64,000 nucleotides of DNA from Myxococcales bacterium (GCA_020633465.1 JACKDN010000005.1:62001-126000), one strand, 5' to 3'; counted from the stretch's first letter, positions 9,166 to 20,374 are shown. Notes: a model not told the origin generated them from the letters alone. Translations and numbers: made by a program.

Positions 9166-10878
9166 TCAGAGCGAGGACTTCGGCGCGGGCGCGGGCTGCG
9201 TGGCGGGGGCGGGCGCGGCGGCCTCGCCGGGCGGCGCGCCCATCCTCCGCCGCATGCGCTCGAGGTGGGTGGCCCGGTCGCGGGCCCGCCGCGCCTCGGC
9301 TTCGCGCTCGACCTCGGCGCGCCCCACCGCCTCGAGCACCCAGCGCTCCCCCGCCGGCGCCAGGGACCACAAGAGCGGACCGTAGTCGCCCTGATGCAGC
9401 GCCCAGAGGCTGCCCTGCGGCAGCTGGCCCTTCCGCACCGGATACGCGTACAGCGCGTCGACGCGCGCCTCCCACCCGCCGGCCTCGGGGCGCAGCCGCG
9501 CCACCCGGTACAGCTGCGGCTGGAAGCGCGCCACGGCCCCCCGGCCCAGCCGCCGCGGGCCCGAGGGCAGCCCGTACAGCGCGTCCGCCGCCAGCTGCAC
9601 CGGCGGCGCGCCCAGCGCGTTCCAGATGGGCGCGGCGGGGCGGGCCCGGTGCAGGTCGCGCGCGGCGCTCGGCGGCTTCAGCGGCGCGGGCGGCGCCGCC
9701 TGAAGCAGGTCGTAGCCCCGCAGCGCCTTCGGCCCGCCGCGCAGCAGGTGCACGCGGCCCGGCCCCCAGCGGGTGAGCGTCGACCAGGCGGCCGGGGCCA
9801 GGGGATCGACGCGCTCGGGGTACAGGGGCAGCGGGGCCAGCTGGAAGACGCGATCGCGGCACACCACCAGCGCCACCCCGGGATCGGCGTCGCCGTGCCC
9901 CTTGCGCTCGCTGGGGCGCATCACGTCGACGGCCTGCGTGGCCTCGCAGCCCGCGAGCACGCGATCGGTCCGGAACTCGCCGCGGCGCCGGGCGTCGGGG
10001 TGCCACCACGCCGCGTGGATCGCCCCGTCGGCGCGGCGGGACACCAGCAGCCGCGCGCCGCCCACCTGCACCAACGCGAGGCCCTCGCCCTGCGCGGGCA
10101 GGGGCTCGCCCAGGATCTCCAGCCCGCCCGGGCGCCCGTTGGCCATGATCCAGCGGTCGCCCACGCGCAGCGCGAAGGCCAGCGTGTCGCGGTTGGGCAC
10201 GTCGGCCACCAGCAGGGCGGTCGGGTGGACGCCCGGATCGAGCTGCCAGCGGGACAGGGGCACCTTGCCGACGCGCTCCGCCGGATCGAGGGCCTTCGCC
10301 TGCGTCATCTTCAGCAGCCGCCCGCGCAGGAAGTCGCAGTGCGCCTCGGCCACCGCCGGCTCGAAGGTGATCCAGCCCTTCGCCGCCGCCCACGCCATCG
10401 CCAGCCGGGCCTGGGCCATCGCCTCGGCGCCCTGCCGCGGCTCGAAGGCGGGCCAGCTGGGCAGCTTGCCCTGGGCGACGGTCTGAGCGACCGCCAGCAC
10501 CAGCGGCTTCCACGCCACCTCGCCGATCCACCGCCCGCCGCGCTTGCGCAGGCTGGCGACGTCGGCCAGCGGGTAGGCCCGGGCGTCCCCCTCGGCGCGC
10601 ATCACCACCACCAGCTCTTCCGGCCGGTCGGTGCGCCACAGGCGCGCGTGCTGTCGGACGTCGCCGGGGGGCAGGGCGCGGACGGGGCTGGCGTCGACGT
10701 CGATGCCGCAGCGATCCAGGTAGTGGTCGGCGAGGCGCATGGCCTCGTCGACGCGGCGGGGGGTCCAGTGGGAGAGGTCTTCGGTCCAGGGGGTGACCGG
10801 CAGGGTCAGGCGGGGCGTCGGGCTGGCCGCGGCCAGGGCGGGCAGCCCGACGAGGGCGAGGGTGAGCAGCGCGCGCAT
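9166..10878 (-). CDS. Exported protein of unknown function (570 aa)
   Basis: The start ATG 10878 begins a signal peptide (MRALLTLALVGLPALAAASP); no strong Shine-Dalgarno is visible, so the start rests on the signal. The mature protein mixes a helical N-terminal part (about 25-190) with a beta-rich middle (WIMANGRPGG, LLVSRRADGAI) and ends in a basic helix followed by an Ala/Pro-rich tail. No catalytic motif or known family is recognised. A 269-nt gap downstream, before the Cys-rich lipoprotein start, shows no convincing gene. Confidence 0.75.
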   Translation of the reverse strand: MRALLTLALVGLPALAAASPTPRLTLPVTPWTEDLSHWTPRRVDEAMRLADHYLDRCGIDVDASPVRALPPGDVRQHARLWRTDRPEELVVVMRAEGDARAYPLADVASLRKRGGRWIGEVAWKPLVLAVAQTVAQGKLPSWPAFEPRQGAEAMAQARLAMAWAAAKGWITFEPAVAEAHCDFLRGRLLKMTQAKALDPAERVGKVPLSRWQLDPGVHPTALLVADVPNRDTLAFALRVGDRWIMANGRPGGLEILGEPLPAQGEGLALVQVGGARLLVSRRADGAIHAAWWHPDARRRGEFRTDRVLAGCEATQAVDVMRPSERKGHGDADPGVALVVCRDRVFQLAPLPLYPERVDPLAPAAWSTLTRWGPGRVHLLRGGPKALRGYDLLQAAPPAPLKPPSAARDLHRARPAAPIWNALGAPPVQLAADALYGLPSGPRRLGRGAVARFQPQLYRVARLRPEAGGWEARVDALYAYPVRKGQLPQGSLWALHQGDYGPLLWSLAPAGERWVLEAVGRAEVEREAEARRARDRATHLERMRRRMGAPPGEAAAPAPATQPAPAPKSSL

Positions 10879-10912
10879 GGCGCGCCGGACGCCCGAGGGC
10901 GCCGCGCATTCA

Positions 10913-11605
10913 TCAGCGGCGATCGTCGTCGTCGAGCTCCTCCTCGACGCGGTCGCCGGCGCGCTCGATGGCCTCGCCGGTCTCGTCCGCCGCGCGCTCG
11001 AGGGCGTCGCCGGTCTCTTCGGCGGCCTGTTCGGCCTCGCGGGCGCCCTCCTCGAGGCCGCGCTCGACGCGCTCGGCGCCGCGCTCCATGGCGCGGCCGG
11101 CGGCCTCGGTCTGCTCCTCGGCCTCGCGCAGCGCCTCGCGGGCGCCCTCGGCGACGTCGTCGGCGGTGCGGTCGACGGCGCGGGCGGCCTCGCCGGCGGC
11201 CCGATCCAGCTCGTTGGCGGCCCGCTCACCCTTGACCTCGGCGCGCTCGGCCGCGCGCTCGAGATCGGTCTCGAGCGCCTTCAGATCGTTGTTCAGCCGG
11301 CTCTCGAAGCGCTCCCACTCCGAGGCGGCCACGTCGTCGGCCCGGACGACGGCCTGGCGCGTGGCCTCCCAGCGCTGGCGCAGCGAGCGGCGCGCGGCCT
11401 CGGTCGTCACCTCGGCGCGCGCGTCGAGGCGATCCAGCGACCGTTCGAGCTCGGTCAGCTTGCGTTCGGCGTCGTTGACGAACGCCGACCGGTCCAGGCG
11501 CTCGGTGCGCTCGACGGGCGCGGGGGTGTCGTCGGCGTCGGGCGTGCAGGCCAGGCCGCCGGTGGCGAGCGCGGCCGTCAGGAAGGCAATCGTGCGGAAC
11601 GTCAT
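10913..11605 (-). CDS. Coiled-coil lipoprotein
   Basis: A 230-aa protein starting at ATG 11605 with GAGG 6-9 nt upstream. The lipobox is LATGGLAC (Cys about residue 20). From residue 35 on it is nearly all amphipathic helix with Ala/Glu/Arg heptads ('ERGAERVERGLEEGAREAEQ') and ends in Asp/Arg. It resembles membrane-stress or spacer-type coiled-coil lipoproteins only in composition. It lies 34 nt upstream of the exported protein gene on the same strand and could be cotranscribed with it. Confidence 0.8.
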   Translation of the reverse strand: MTFRTIAFLTAALATGGLACTPDADDTPAPVERTERLDRSAFVNDAERKLTELERSLDRLDARAEVTTEAARRSLRQRWEATRQAVVRADDVAASEWERFESRLNNDLKALETDLERAAERAEVKGERAANELDRAAGEAARAVDRTADDVAEGAREALREAEEQTEAAGRAMERGAERVERGLEEGAREAEQAAEETGDALERAADETGEAIERAGDRVEEELDDDDRR

Positions 11606-11737
11606 GGGGGACCTCCTCGGTCGATGTTCGACCGGGGAGCCGTGCAGCGCCCGTACCAGCAGGCCCGCCGCGCAGCGCCGCGCGGTGCGCGAACCAGCCG
11701 GCCCCGGGGGCGGCCGGGCGCGGGGCCCGATGCCCCG

Positions 11738-12526
11738 TCACCCCGTGACGGCGAAGGTGCCGGCGCGGGCCTGGTCGAGGGCCTGTCCGGTGGCGTCGTA
11801 GGCCGCGCGTCGCTGCACGCGGGCCTGCACCTCGACGGACAGCTCGGCGCGGAAGGACTCGACGCGCGCGACGCGCTCGGGATCGGGGCGGGCGCCGGTG
11901 GCGACGAAGTCCTCGAGGCCACCGCGCACGCGCTCGTCGGTGGCGACCAGCCCCGCCTCGGTGGTCTCGTCGAGCTCGCCCAGGATGCTGCGCGCCTCGG
12001 CGAAGGCCTGCTTCACCGCGCCGCCGATGATGTCGGCGAACTGGGCGCGGCCCTCCTCGGTGTCGCCGAGGGCGCGGAAGGTGGCGCTCTTCTCGAAGCC
12101 GGACAGGGCGAAGTCGAGGATGCGGTCGGCGGTCTTCTCGGGCGAGAAGAAGTCCTGCAGGAAGCCGAAGGGATCGTCGGCGAAGGCGGCGGCGTCGGCC
12201 TCGAGCTGCTCGGCGTCGGCGCCGCCGCTGCGGGCGAGGAACTCGACGCTGCCCTTCACCGAGAAGCTGAAGCCCGAGACGGCGCGGCCCCCCGCCGACT
12301 CGACGCCGCGCACGGCCGAGACGTTGAACTCGAACTGGGCGCGCGCGTAGGTCAGCGACTGGGCCTCGGCCGACAGCGCGACGCGATCGCCGGCCTGCGC
12401 CGCCGGCGCCTGCTTGGCCTCGGCGCCGGCGAGTGCGCTGCGCTCGGCCCCGCGGCCGCCCGCCGCCTGCCGGAACGCCGCCACCACCTGATCCAGCCCG
12501 CCGAGCCCGTCGATGCCGCCCGCCAT
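11738..12526 (-). CDS. DUF5610-like protein
   Basis: A 262-aa soluble protein with no signal peptide; it begins MAGGIDGLGGLDQVV. The region 'FFSPEKTADRILDFALSGF' (about residues 124-142) matches my recollection of the DUF5610 signature. The first 60 residues are Ala/Gly-rich and disordered-looking, and the remainder is helical. DUF5610 proteins are uncharacterised; I infer no activity. The start ATG 12526 has AGGAGAGGGAC just upstream. Confidence 0.75.
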   Translation of the reverse strand: MAGGIDGLGGLDQVVAAFRQAAGGRGAERSALAGAEAKQAPAAQAGDRVALSAEAQSLTYARAQFEFNVSAVRGVESAGGRAVSGFSFSVKGSVEFLARSGGADAEQLEADAAAFADDPFGFLQDFFSPEKTADRILDFALSGFEKSATFRALGDTEEGRAQFADIIGGAVKQAFAEARSILGELDETTEAGLVATDERVRGGLEDFVATGARPDPERVARVESFRAELSVEVQARVQRRAAYDATGQALDQARAGTFAVTG

Positions 12527-12714
12527 GTCCCTCTCCTCGTCCTGCGCTGCTGCCCGCGGTGCGGGTCGTTCGGGACATCGACCGCCGGTGCCCCGACATG
12601 AGGAAAAAGTTATGCGGCCAGTCGATTCGTCCGCCGGTCGCGACCGTTGCGCCGCCGACCCGCATCCTTTACCACCCCCGCAACCGACCTGGCGCCCGAC
12701 GGCTCTGCACCACG

Positions 12715-13656
12715 ATGACCCCGCTCACCTTCCGCTTCCGCCACACCGTGTTCACGGTGCAGGCCCAGCTCGACGCCGATCGGCTGGTGACCAAGACGGG
12801 CGTGCGCATGGCCGCCGCCCCCCTCGCGCGCCTGCAGCACCTGTACGTGCGGCGCGAGGTCGGGCGCGACGACGCCGAGCTGGTGCTGACCTACCTGAGC
12901 GACAAGGGGCGCCTGCGCCGCCTGCGGCTGTTCGCCGATCGTGACGAGCCCGGCTTCGACGCGCTGGTCGAGGCGCTCTTGGCGCGGCGCCCGGACATCG
13001 ACATCCGCGGGCTGACGGTCAGCGAGGCCTACCGCCGCATGGGCTCGGTCGAGCTGGACTGGGTGGTCATCCCCGCGGTGATGTCGGTGGGGCTGCTGAT
13101 CGTGGCCGCGCTGATGCTGCCGCTGGTGATCCACGGGGTGGACGGCGGCGCGGCCGAGACGACGGTGGCGGCGCTGGCGGCGGGTGAGGATCCGGGCACG
13201 CGCAACCTGGTGGTCGAGGGGCGCGTGCTGGCCGACCGGGGCGTGCAGGCGCAGCGCGGCGCCGACGCCAAGCTCGACGCCACCACGATGTGGCTGCCGC
13301 TGGTGCCCACGGATTGGCGCGAGGGGGATCCCGTGCCGATGGTGCTCGAGCTGCGCGGCCTGCGCGACGTCGATCCGGTGGCGCTGGGCCAAGAGACGCG
13401 CTTCGAGGGCGTCCTGCGCGACGTGCTGTGGGAGGGGCTGGACGACGCGCAGCGCGCCAAGCTGGTCGAGCGCGGCGTGGCGCTGACGCCGCGGCCCCGG
13501 CTGCTTCAGCTGGGCGCCCGGGCGCGCGACGATCTGCTGCTGGCGCTCGGAATGCTGGGCTTCCTGGGGCTGATCGTCGCGGGCACGTTCGTCTGGCTGC
13601 GCGGGCGGCGGCGTGCGCCCCCGCCGGTGCGGCCGCCGCTCAACCGGGGCCGCTGA
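12715..13656 (+). CDS. Two-TM membrane protein with PH-like N-terminal region
   Basis: A 313-aa protein. I chose ATG 12715 because it begins a beta-rich domain (about 1-100, 'LTFRFRHTVFTVQAQLD', 'LFADRDEPGFDALVEALL') reminiscent of bacterial PH-like domains. A TM helix follows (about 122-144, 'VIPAVMSVGLLIVAALMLPLVI'), then a non-cytoplasmic domain of about 130 residues, and a second TM (about 278-299) with an Arg-rich cytoplasmic tail. The arrangement recalls bacterial GIDE-like membrane proteins, but that is only a topology-based guess. Its stop is 4 nt from the convergent stop of the next gene. Confidence 0.75.
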   Translation: MTPLTFRFRHTVFTVQAQLDADRLVTKTGVRMAAAPLARLQHLYVRREVGRDDAELVLTYLSDKGRLRRLRLFADRDEPGFDALVEALLARRPDIDIRGLTVSEAYRRMGSVELDWVVIPAVMSVGLLIVAALMLPLVIHGVDGGAAETTVAALAAGEDPGTRNLVVEGRVLADRGVQAQRGADAKLDATTMWLPLVPTDWREGDPVPMVLELRGLRDVDPVALGQETRFEGVLRDVLWEGLDDAQRAKLVERGVALTPRPRLLQLGARARDDLLLALGMLGFLGLIVAGTFVWLRGRRRAPPPVRPPLNRGR

Positions 13657-13660
13657 ACGC

Positions 13661-15388
<1,728 letters not shown>

Positions 15389-15484
15389 CGCACGCTCCCC
15401 CGGGCCGACGTCCCGAACGGCGGACAGATTAGCAGAGCCGGCGGCCGGGAGGGCGTTGGACCTCGGGGGCGTGCGACCCGCGGC

Positions 15485-16186
15485 TCACCGGGCGGGCATC
15501 AGGACGGCCAGCTCGGCGCGCAGATCCTGCACCATGCGCTCGAGGGTGCCGGCCCGCACGGCCCGCTTGGTGGCGGCCAGCGCGGGGGACGGCAACGTGC
15601 CCAGGCGGGCCGCCTCGGCGATGGCCGTCGCCCGCAGCGCGTCGCCGGGCACGACGCGGTCGAGGTACCCCACCGCCACCGCCTCGGCGGGCCCGAACAC
15701 CTGCCCGAGCACCGTGGCCTCGGTCAGGCGGCGCGGATCCAGCCGCGCGGTGGCCAGCTCGATGGCCAGGCGGGGCAGCGTCAGGCCGATGGCCACCTCG
15801 TTGAGGCCGAGCTGGAAGTCGCCCTCGGCGCCCACGCGCAGGTCGGCGGACAACAGCAGCAGGGCGCCGCCGGCCACCGCGTGCCCGGTGCACGCGGCGA
15901 CGACCGGCTTGGGGAAGCCGTACAGCCGCTGGTAGAGCATCGCGCCCTTCTCGAAGAGCGCGACGGCCCGCTCGGGACCGCTGGTGAGCTCCTTGAGGTC
16001 GAAGCCCGCGCTGAAGCGCCCCGGACGCCCGACCAGCACCACCGCGCGGGCCTCCTCCTCGGCGCGATCGAGCGCCGCGCCCACCCCGTCGAGCAGGGCG
16101 TGGCCCAGCGCATTGACCTTGCCGTCGTCGAAGGTGACGACCGCCACGCGATCTTCGAGCCGATACGAGACGATGGAATCGGACAT
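15485..16186 (-). CDS. Enoyl-CoA hydratase/isomerase family protein
   Basis: A 233-aa crotonase-fold protein starting at ATG 16186 (GGAGG 4 nt upstream). Family landmarks are the oxyanion-hole segment 'GRFSAGFDLKEL' (about 54-65) and 'ACTGHAVAGGALLLLSAD' (about 97-114), followed by 'LGLNEVAIGLTLP'. The 233-aa length is slightly short for the family. It probably hydrates or isomerises a CoA thioester, for example in fatty-acid oxidation, but the substrate cannot be read from sequence. It stands alone, without other beta-oxidation genes nearby. Confidence 0.88.
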   Translation of the reverse strand: MSDSIVSYRLEDRVAVVTFDDGKVNALGHALLDGVGAALDRAEEEARAVVLVGRPGRFSAGFDLKELTSGPERAVALFEKGAMLYQRLYGFPKPVVAACTGHAVAGGALLLLSADLRVGAEGDFQLGLNEVAIGLTLPRLAIELATARLDPRRLTEATVLGQVFGPAEAVAVGYLDRVVPGDALRATAIAEAARLGTLPSPALAATKRAVRAGTLERMVQDLRAELAVLMPAR

Positions 16187-16309
16187 GGTGCCTCCGGTGC
16201 GGGCGGCCAGTGTTCCGCGGTTCGCGCCGGGGGGCAACCCGTGACGAGGGGGGCAGGCCCGGGGGCCCCGTCGGGGTCGGGATCCCCCGGGCCCTGCCGA
16301 AGGGGAAGC

Positions 16310-16351
16310 GACCCCGGCGGCCGCCGGTGGGGGGCGGCGGCCGCCGGGGTC
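16310..16351 (-). terminator. 16-bp perfect stem-loop after FAS1 gene
   Basis: GACCCCGGCGGCCGCC pairs perfectly with GGCGGCCGCCGGGGTC across a 10-nt loop. It starts 18 nt after the stop of the minus-strand FAS1 gene, as expected for a terminator. The following bases on that strand are C/T-rich rather than a T-run. Confidence 0.7.
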
Positions 16352-16368
16352 ACTGGGGAGTCGGGGGC

Positions 16369-17590
16369 TCAGTCCTCGGGGGGCAGCAGCACCGCGTCGA
16401 TGACGTGGATCAGGCCGTTGCTGGCCTCGATGTCGGTCATCGTCACGTTGACCGACCCGTTGAGCACCACCCCGCCGTCGACCACCTCGATGCTGATGTC
16501 GTCGCCGTTCAGCATCGTCGCGCTCATCAGCGTCACCACCACCTCGGCCGGCACGATGCCGTCGATGATGTGGTACTGCAGCACGTCGGTCAGCGCCGGG
16601 ATGTCGGCCAGCAGCGCGTCGAGGGCGCCCTCGGGCAGCGCCGCGAAGGCCGCGTCGGTCGGCGCCAGCACCGTCAGCTCGGCCTCGGGATCGGTCAGCG
16701 CGCCGGCGAGGCCCGCCTCGGTGACGGCGGTCAGCAGGGTGCTGAAGCCGCCCGCGGCCGTCGCCACCTCGGCGATGTTGCCCGGGGCGGGATCTTCGGG
16801 CGGCAGCAGCACCGCGTCGATGACGTGGATGAGGCCGTTGCTGGCCTCGATGTCGGTCATCGTCACGTTGACCGAGCCGTTCAGCACCACCCCGCCGTCG
16901 ACCACCTCGATGGTGACCTCGTCGCCGTTCAGCATCGTCGCGCTCATCAGCGTCACCACCACCTCGGCCGGCACGATGCCGTCGATCACGTGGTAGGTCA
17001 GCACGTCGGTCAGCGCCGGGATGTCGGCCAGCAGCGCGTCGACCGTGCCCTCGGGCAGCGCCTCGAAGGCCGCGTCCGTCGGCGCCAGCACCGTCAGCTC
17101 GGCCTCGGGATCGGTCAACGCGCCCACCAGGCCCGCCGCCTCGACGGCCGCCAGCAGCGTCGTGAAGTCACCGGCCGCCGTCGCGACCTCGGCCAGGTTG
17201 CCGGGAGCGGGCGCGCCGCCCATGCCGGGCGCACCGCCCATGCCTGGCTCGCCGCCCATGCCGGGCTCGCCGCCCATGCCGGGCTCGCCGCCCATGCCGG
17301 GCGCGCCGCCCGCGCCGGGCTCGCCGCCCAGGCCGGCTCGCCGCCCGCGCCGGCTCGCCGCCCGCGCCGGCTCGCCGCCCGCGCCGGGCCTCGCCGCCCA
17401 GGCCGGGCTCGCCGCCCATGCCGGCCTGCCGCCCATGCCGGGCGCGCCGCCCGCGCCGGGCGCGCCGCCCATGCCCGGGCGCCCATGTCCGCGCCGCCGC
17501 CGCCGCTCGAGTCGTCGTCGTCACAGCCCGCCAGGGCCAACGACGTGACCGCCAGACACACCACACCCCAGCGTCGAACGATGCTCCCAT
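16369..17590 (-). CDS. Double fasciclin (FAS1) lipoprotein, frame disrupted in linker
   Basis: The body (stop 16369) is two FAS1 domains, adhesion modules with 'TVLAPTDAAF.ALPEG..DALL' and 'VNVTMTDIEASNGLIHVIDAVLLPP'. Upstream, ATG 17590 has an ideal AAGGAG at 7 nt. The lipoprotein signal and acidic stretch (LAVTSLALAGC, then DDDD) lie one frame off. The Gly-Gly-x-Pro-Gly linker then changes frame several times because some 18-nt units are 17 or 19 nt long. The intended product is probably signal, Asp cluster, Gly/Pro linker, FAS1, FAS1. A sequencing cause is more likely than decay, since both domains are intact. It probably mediates surface adhesion. Confidence 0.8.
16383..17222. repeat. 420-nt in-frame tandem duplication (two FAS1 domains)
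   Basis: Two adjacent blocks, 16383-16802 and 16803-17222, align with an exact 420-nt period. They are near-identical at nucleotide level over long stretches, for example CAGCACCGCGTCGATGACGT at the start of each. Divergence is scattered and mostly synonymous-looking. Confidence 0.85.
17214..17480. repeat. 18-nt Gly/Pro linker repeats with 17- and 19-nt units
   Basis: The standard unit on the + strand is GCCGGGCTCGCCGCCCAT (18 nt). Around 17334-17404 three consecutive units read GCCGGCTCGCCGCCCGC (17 nt, one G short) and one reads GCCGGGCCTCGCCGCCCAG (19 nt). Another 17-nt unit lies near 17421-17438. These unit-length changes account for the frame changes in the FAS1 lipoprotein. Confidence 0.8.
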
Positions 17591-17666
17591 GTTCCTCTCC
17601 TTCCGTTGCGCGCCGCGCCGACCACCCGGTCGGCGCGTTCGCCTGAGAGGACACGTCAACGTTTGA

Positions 17667-19217
17667 CTAAGATTCGTTCAACGTTCGTTTGGCGATCGTT
17701 TTTCCGCCGCCGGCCTGCCTACCGGGCGCCTCCGCCGCGGGCGCGAAGGCCCAGCCGCGCCCGTACAGGTCGGGCAGCACCTGCACGACGCCGCGATCGT
17801 CCACCCGCAGCGGGCGCGCGTCGATGAACACCGGCACCGGCTCGAGCAGCGTCACCACCTGCTCTTCCCCGGCCTCGAGCCAGCCGTCGAGATCCTCGGG
17901 ATCGCCTGCGCCGTCGTGCCGCAGCAGCGTCCGGGCCAGCTCGAGCGGCCGCGCCACCCGCACGCAGCCGTGGCTGTAGGCGCGGTGCGCCTGTCGAACA
18001 GCGCCTTGGCCGGCGAGTCGTGCAGGTAGACGTCGTAGGGTTGGGGAACAGGAACTTGATGCGCCCCAGCGGGTTCGTCGGCCCCGGCGGCTGGCGCACC
18101 CAGGGCTCGGCCCGCTCGGCCGCCATCAGCTGGAAGCCCTTCGCGGCCAGCGCCGCCTCGAGCTCTTCGCGCGTCATGCGGTCGTGATCCTTCGGCCGCA
18201 GCTCCTCGGCGAAGATGCGCGCCGGCACGTTCCAGTACGGGTTGACCACGATGTGGCGGATGCCGCCGGCCAACACCGGTGTGGCGTTCTGACCCGGGCG
18301 CCTGACCACCACGCGCGAAGCGCAGGGCCCGCGCGCCGTCGCGCCACACCTCGCCGTGGAAGTCGTCGACGTCGATCTCACCCGATAGGCCGGCCGGCGC
18401 GGCGCGGCCCGCCACGCGCGCAGGGCCTGCCGGACCGCGTCCAGCACCACGCCGGGGGCACGGCCAGCGCCTCGCGGGTCGGCGCGTCCAGGCGCGCGAC
18501 GCCGGCGACGCCCCGCGCGGCCTGAAAGCGCAGCAGCGCCTCGACCAGCGCCCCGTCGAAGCGATCGCCCGCGCCCGCGCCGAAGCCCTCGGCGGCCAGC
18601 CGCGCGCGCAGGGGCCGCGACCACCGGGCCCTGCTCGCCCGCGGCCACCACCCCGGGCGGCACTGCCGGCCAGCCGCCGGCCTCGACGGCCGCGCGGTAG
18701 CGCGCGTGGGCGGCGACCAGCCGGGGTACTGATCGCCGAGCGGCCAGCGGGCGCGCACCACCGCGTCGGCCGGCGTGGACGCGAGCGCGGCGAAGGCGAC
18801 GCGCGGATCGCCCCCGAACGCGGCGACCAGCTCGAGCACCACCCGGTGCGCCGCGACCTCGATCCGGGCCAGGCCGCGGCGATCACCGGGCCGCAGCGCC
18901 GCCTCGGCCGCCGCCAGGCCGGCGCAGTCGGCCACCGGCCCCTCGAAGGCGTGGTCGGGCAGCTCGGCGCACAGCGCGCGCACCGGCGCCAGCGCGGGGC
19001 GCGGACCTCGGCGTCGACGAAGCGGGGCGCGGCGGCGGGCCAGTCGCCGGGCAGCACCGCCGCGACGCGCGGATCGCGGCGCTGGGCGGCGGCGACGGCG
19101 CGGCAGGGGCCCCGGAGGTCGAGGGCGCGGCGGTGGCGGGCGAGACGGGGCGGGCGCGCCGGCGCAGGCCGCCAGCGCGAGGCCGGCGGCGATCAGCCCG
19201 GCGGCGGGCCGGCTCAC
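17667..19217 (-). pseudogene. L,D-transpeptidase (YcbB-like), reading frame broken many times
   Basis: L,D-transpeptidases cross-link peptidoglycan stem peptides through a catalytic Cys. GTG 19217 (overlapping the upstream stop) starts a lipoprotein-like signal (AAGLALAAC). Segments in alternating frames give a peptidoglycan-binding-like helical region (for example 'RFDGALVEALLRFQAARG'), 'VVNPYWNVPARIFAEEL' and 'GPTNPLGRIKFLFPNP'. These are followed by 'YDVYLHDSP.KALFDR', the catalytic 'HRAYSHGCVRVARP' near 17940-17990, and a C-terminus ending at the TAG at 17667. At least nine frame junctions are needed. No segment has an internal stop and the catalytic motif is intact. I therefore suspect sequence errors, though recent inactivation is not excluded. 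Confidence 0.75.
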
Positions 19218-20374
19218 CGGCAGAAGGGCGCGTCCTCGGCGAAGGGCTGGCGCGCGTCGCGCTGGGCCTCGACGAAGGTGGCGACGTGGTTGGTGTAGTC
19301 GCCGTCGGCCACCGGCTGCGTGCCCTGCGTGCCGGCCTTCTCGCCGATGATGTAGGTGATCTCCTTCGGGATGCCCGCCTGCTCGTAAGCCTCGATGTCG
19401 CTGTCGGCGTTGCCGTAGGCGACCACGACGTCCCACTGCAGCTCGTCGACCACGCGGGTGAGGAAGGCGCCCTTGTAGCGGACGGCCGAGTCGCCGAAGA
19501 CCAGCGAGTCCGCCGTCACCACCGGGCCCAGCGGATACCCGTGATCGTTCAACCACTTGCGCGTGGGCACGCGGAAGTCGTGGGGCCGCGCCGTGAGGTA
19601 GATGACCTTGTAGCCCTTCTCCACCCAGGTGTTGAGCAGCAGCTCCGAGCCGGGCCGCCGCTGGGGATCGTAGCTGGGATCGCCGATCTGGCGGATGAGC
19701 TCGCTGTCGGCGGTGGTCAGCGTCTCGTCGATGTCGGTCACCAGCACCTGGGTGCCCGCGGGCCAGTTCGCGACGATGTGCTCGGCGCAGGTGCCGTCGC
19801 CCTCGAGCACCGCGTAGGTGGTGTGCAGGCCGAGGCCGAAGCTGTCCTCGCCCGTCAGGTCGAAGGTGTACTTGCCGTCCTCGTCGGTGCGCTGCCGGCC
19901 GAGCTGCGTCCACTCGCCGGCCGCGTTCCAGGTCCACAGGCTGACCCACTCCTCGGGGAAGGGTCGCGTGTTCAACGACTTGCCCTTCGCCATGCGGCCG
20001 GGCAGCGACTGCGCGTCGGCGGGGTTCACCAGGCTGTCCTGGTTCTGCAGCTTGAACTCGGGGAAGGGCTCGAGCGACGCGACCAGCTCGGGGTCGTCGA
20101 ACGTGGTCGCCTCGGTCTCGAAGGGCAGCTCGCCGGGCTCGGGGCAGCCCAGCCGCGCCGGCTCGGGGGCGTCGCAGGTGAGCATGCCGCCCATCCCGCC
20201 CATGCCGCCCGCGCCCGGCGCGCCGCCCACGCCGCCGTCGCCGCCCGCCCCCGGTGCGCCGCCCATGCCGCCCGCGCCGCCGCCGATCGGCTTGCCCTCG
20301 AGGGGGTCGCCGCCGCCGCGGCACGCGCCGAGCCCCACCGCCAGCGCCGCGACCATCCAGATGCGCGCGCCCAT
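19214..20374 (-). CDS. Lipin/LNS2-like HAD phosphatase lipoprotein
   Basis: A 386-aa lipoprotein (MGARIWMVAALAVGLGAC) with a Gly/Met/Pro linker (about 20-60). The C-terminal half has an LNS2-type HAD domain: motif I 'VTDIDETLTTADSEL', then 'YLTARP' (motif II), a Lys in 'RYKGAFL', and 'AYGNADSDIEAY' (motif IV). Eukaryotic lipins with this domain are phosphatidate phosphatases. Here the substrate is unknown, but an exported HAD phosphatase is implied. ATG 20374 overlaps the porin stop as TGATG, and its own stop overlaps the transpeptidase start, so the three genes look like one translationally coupled operon. Confidence 0.88.
   Translation of the reverse strand: MGARIWMVAALAVGLGACRGGGDPLEGKPIGGGAGGMGGAPGAGGDGGVGGAPGAGGMGGMGGMLTCDAPEPARLGCPEPGELPFETEATTFDDPELVASLEPFPEFKLQNQDSLVNPADAQSLPGRMAKGKSLNTRPFPEEWVSLWTWNAAGEWTQLGRQRTDEDGKYTFDLTGEDSFGLGLHTTYAVLEGDGTCAEHIVANWPAGTQVLVTDIDETLTTADSELIRQIGDPSYDPQRRPGSELLLNTWVEKGYKVIYLTARPHDFRVPTRKWLNDHGYPLGPVVTADSLVFGDSAVRYKGAFLTRVVDELQWDVVVAYGNADSDIEAYEQAGIPKEITYIIGEKAGTQGTQPVADGDYTNHVATFVEAQRDARQPFAEDAPFCR

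Noticed and set aside
17214..17480. CRISPR-like short regular repeats
   Set aside because: Units are contiguous 18-nt codon-phased repeats without spacers and encode a Gly/Pro linker.
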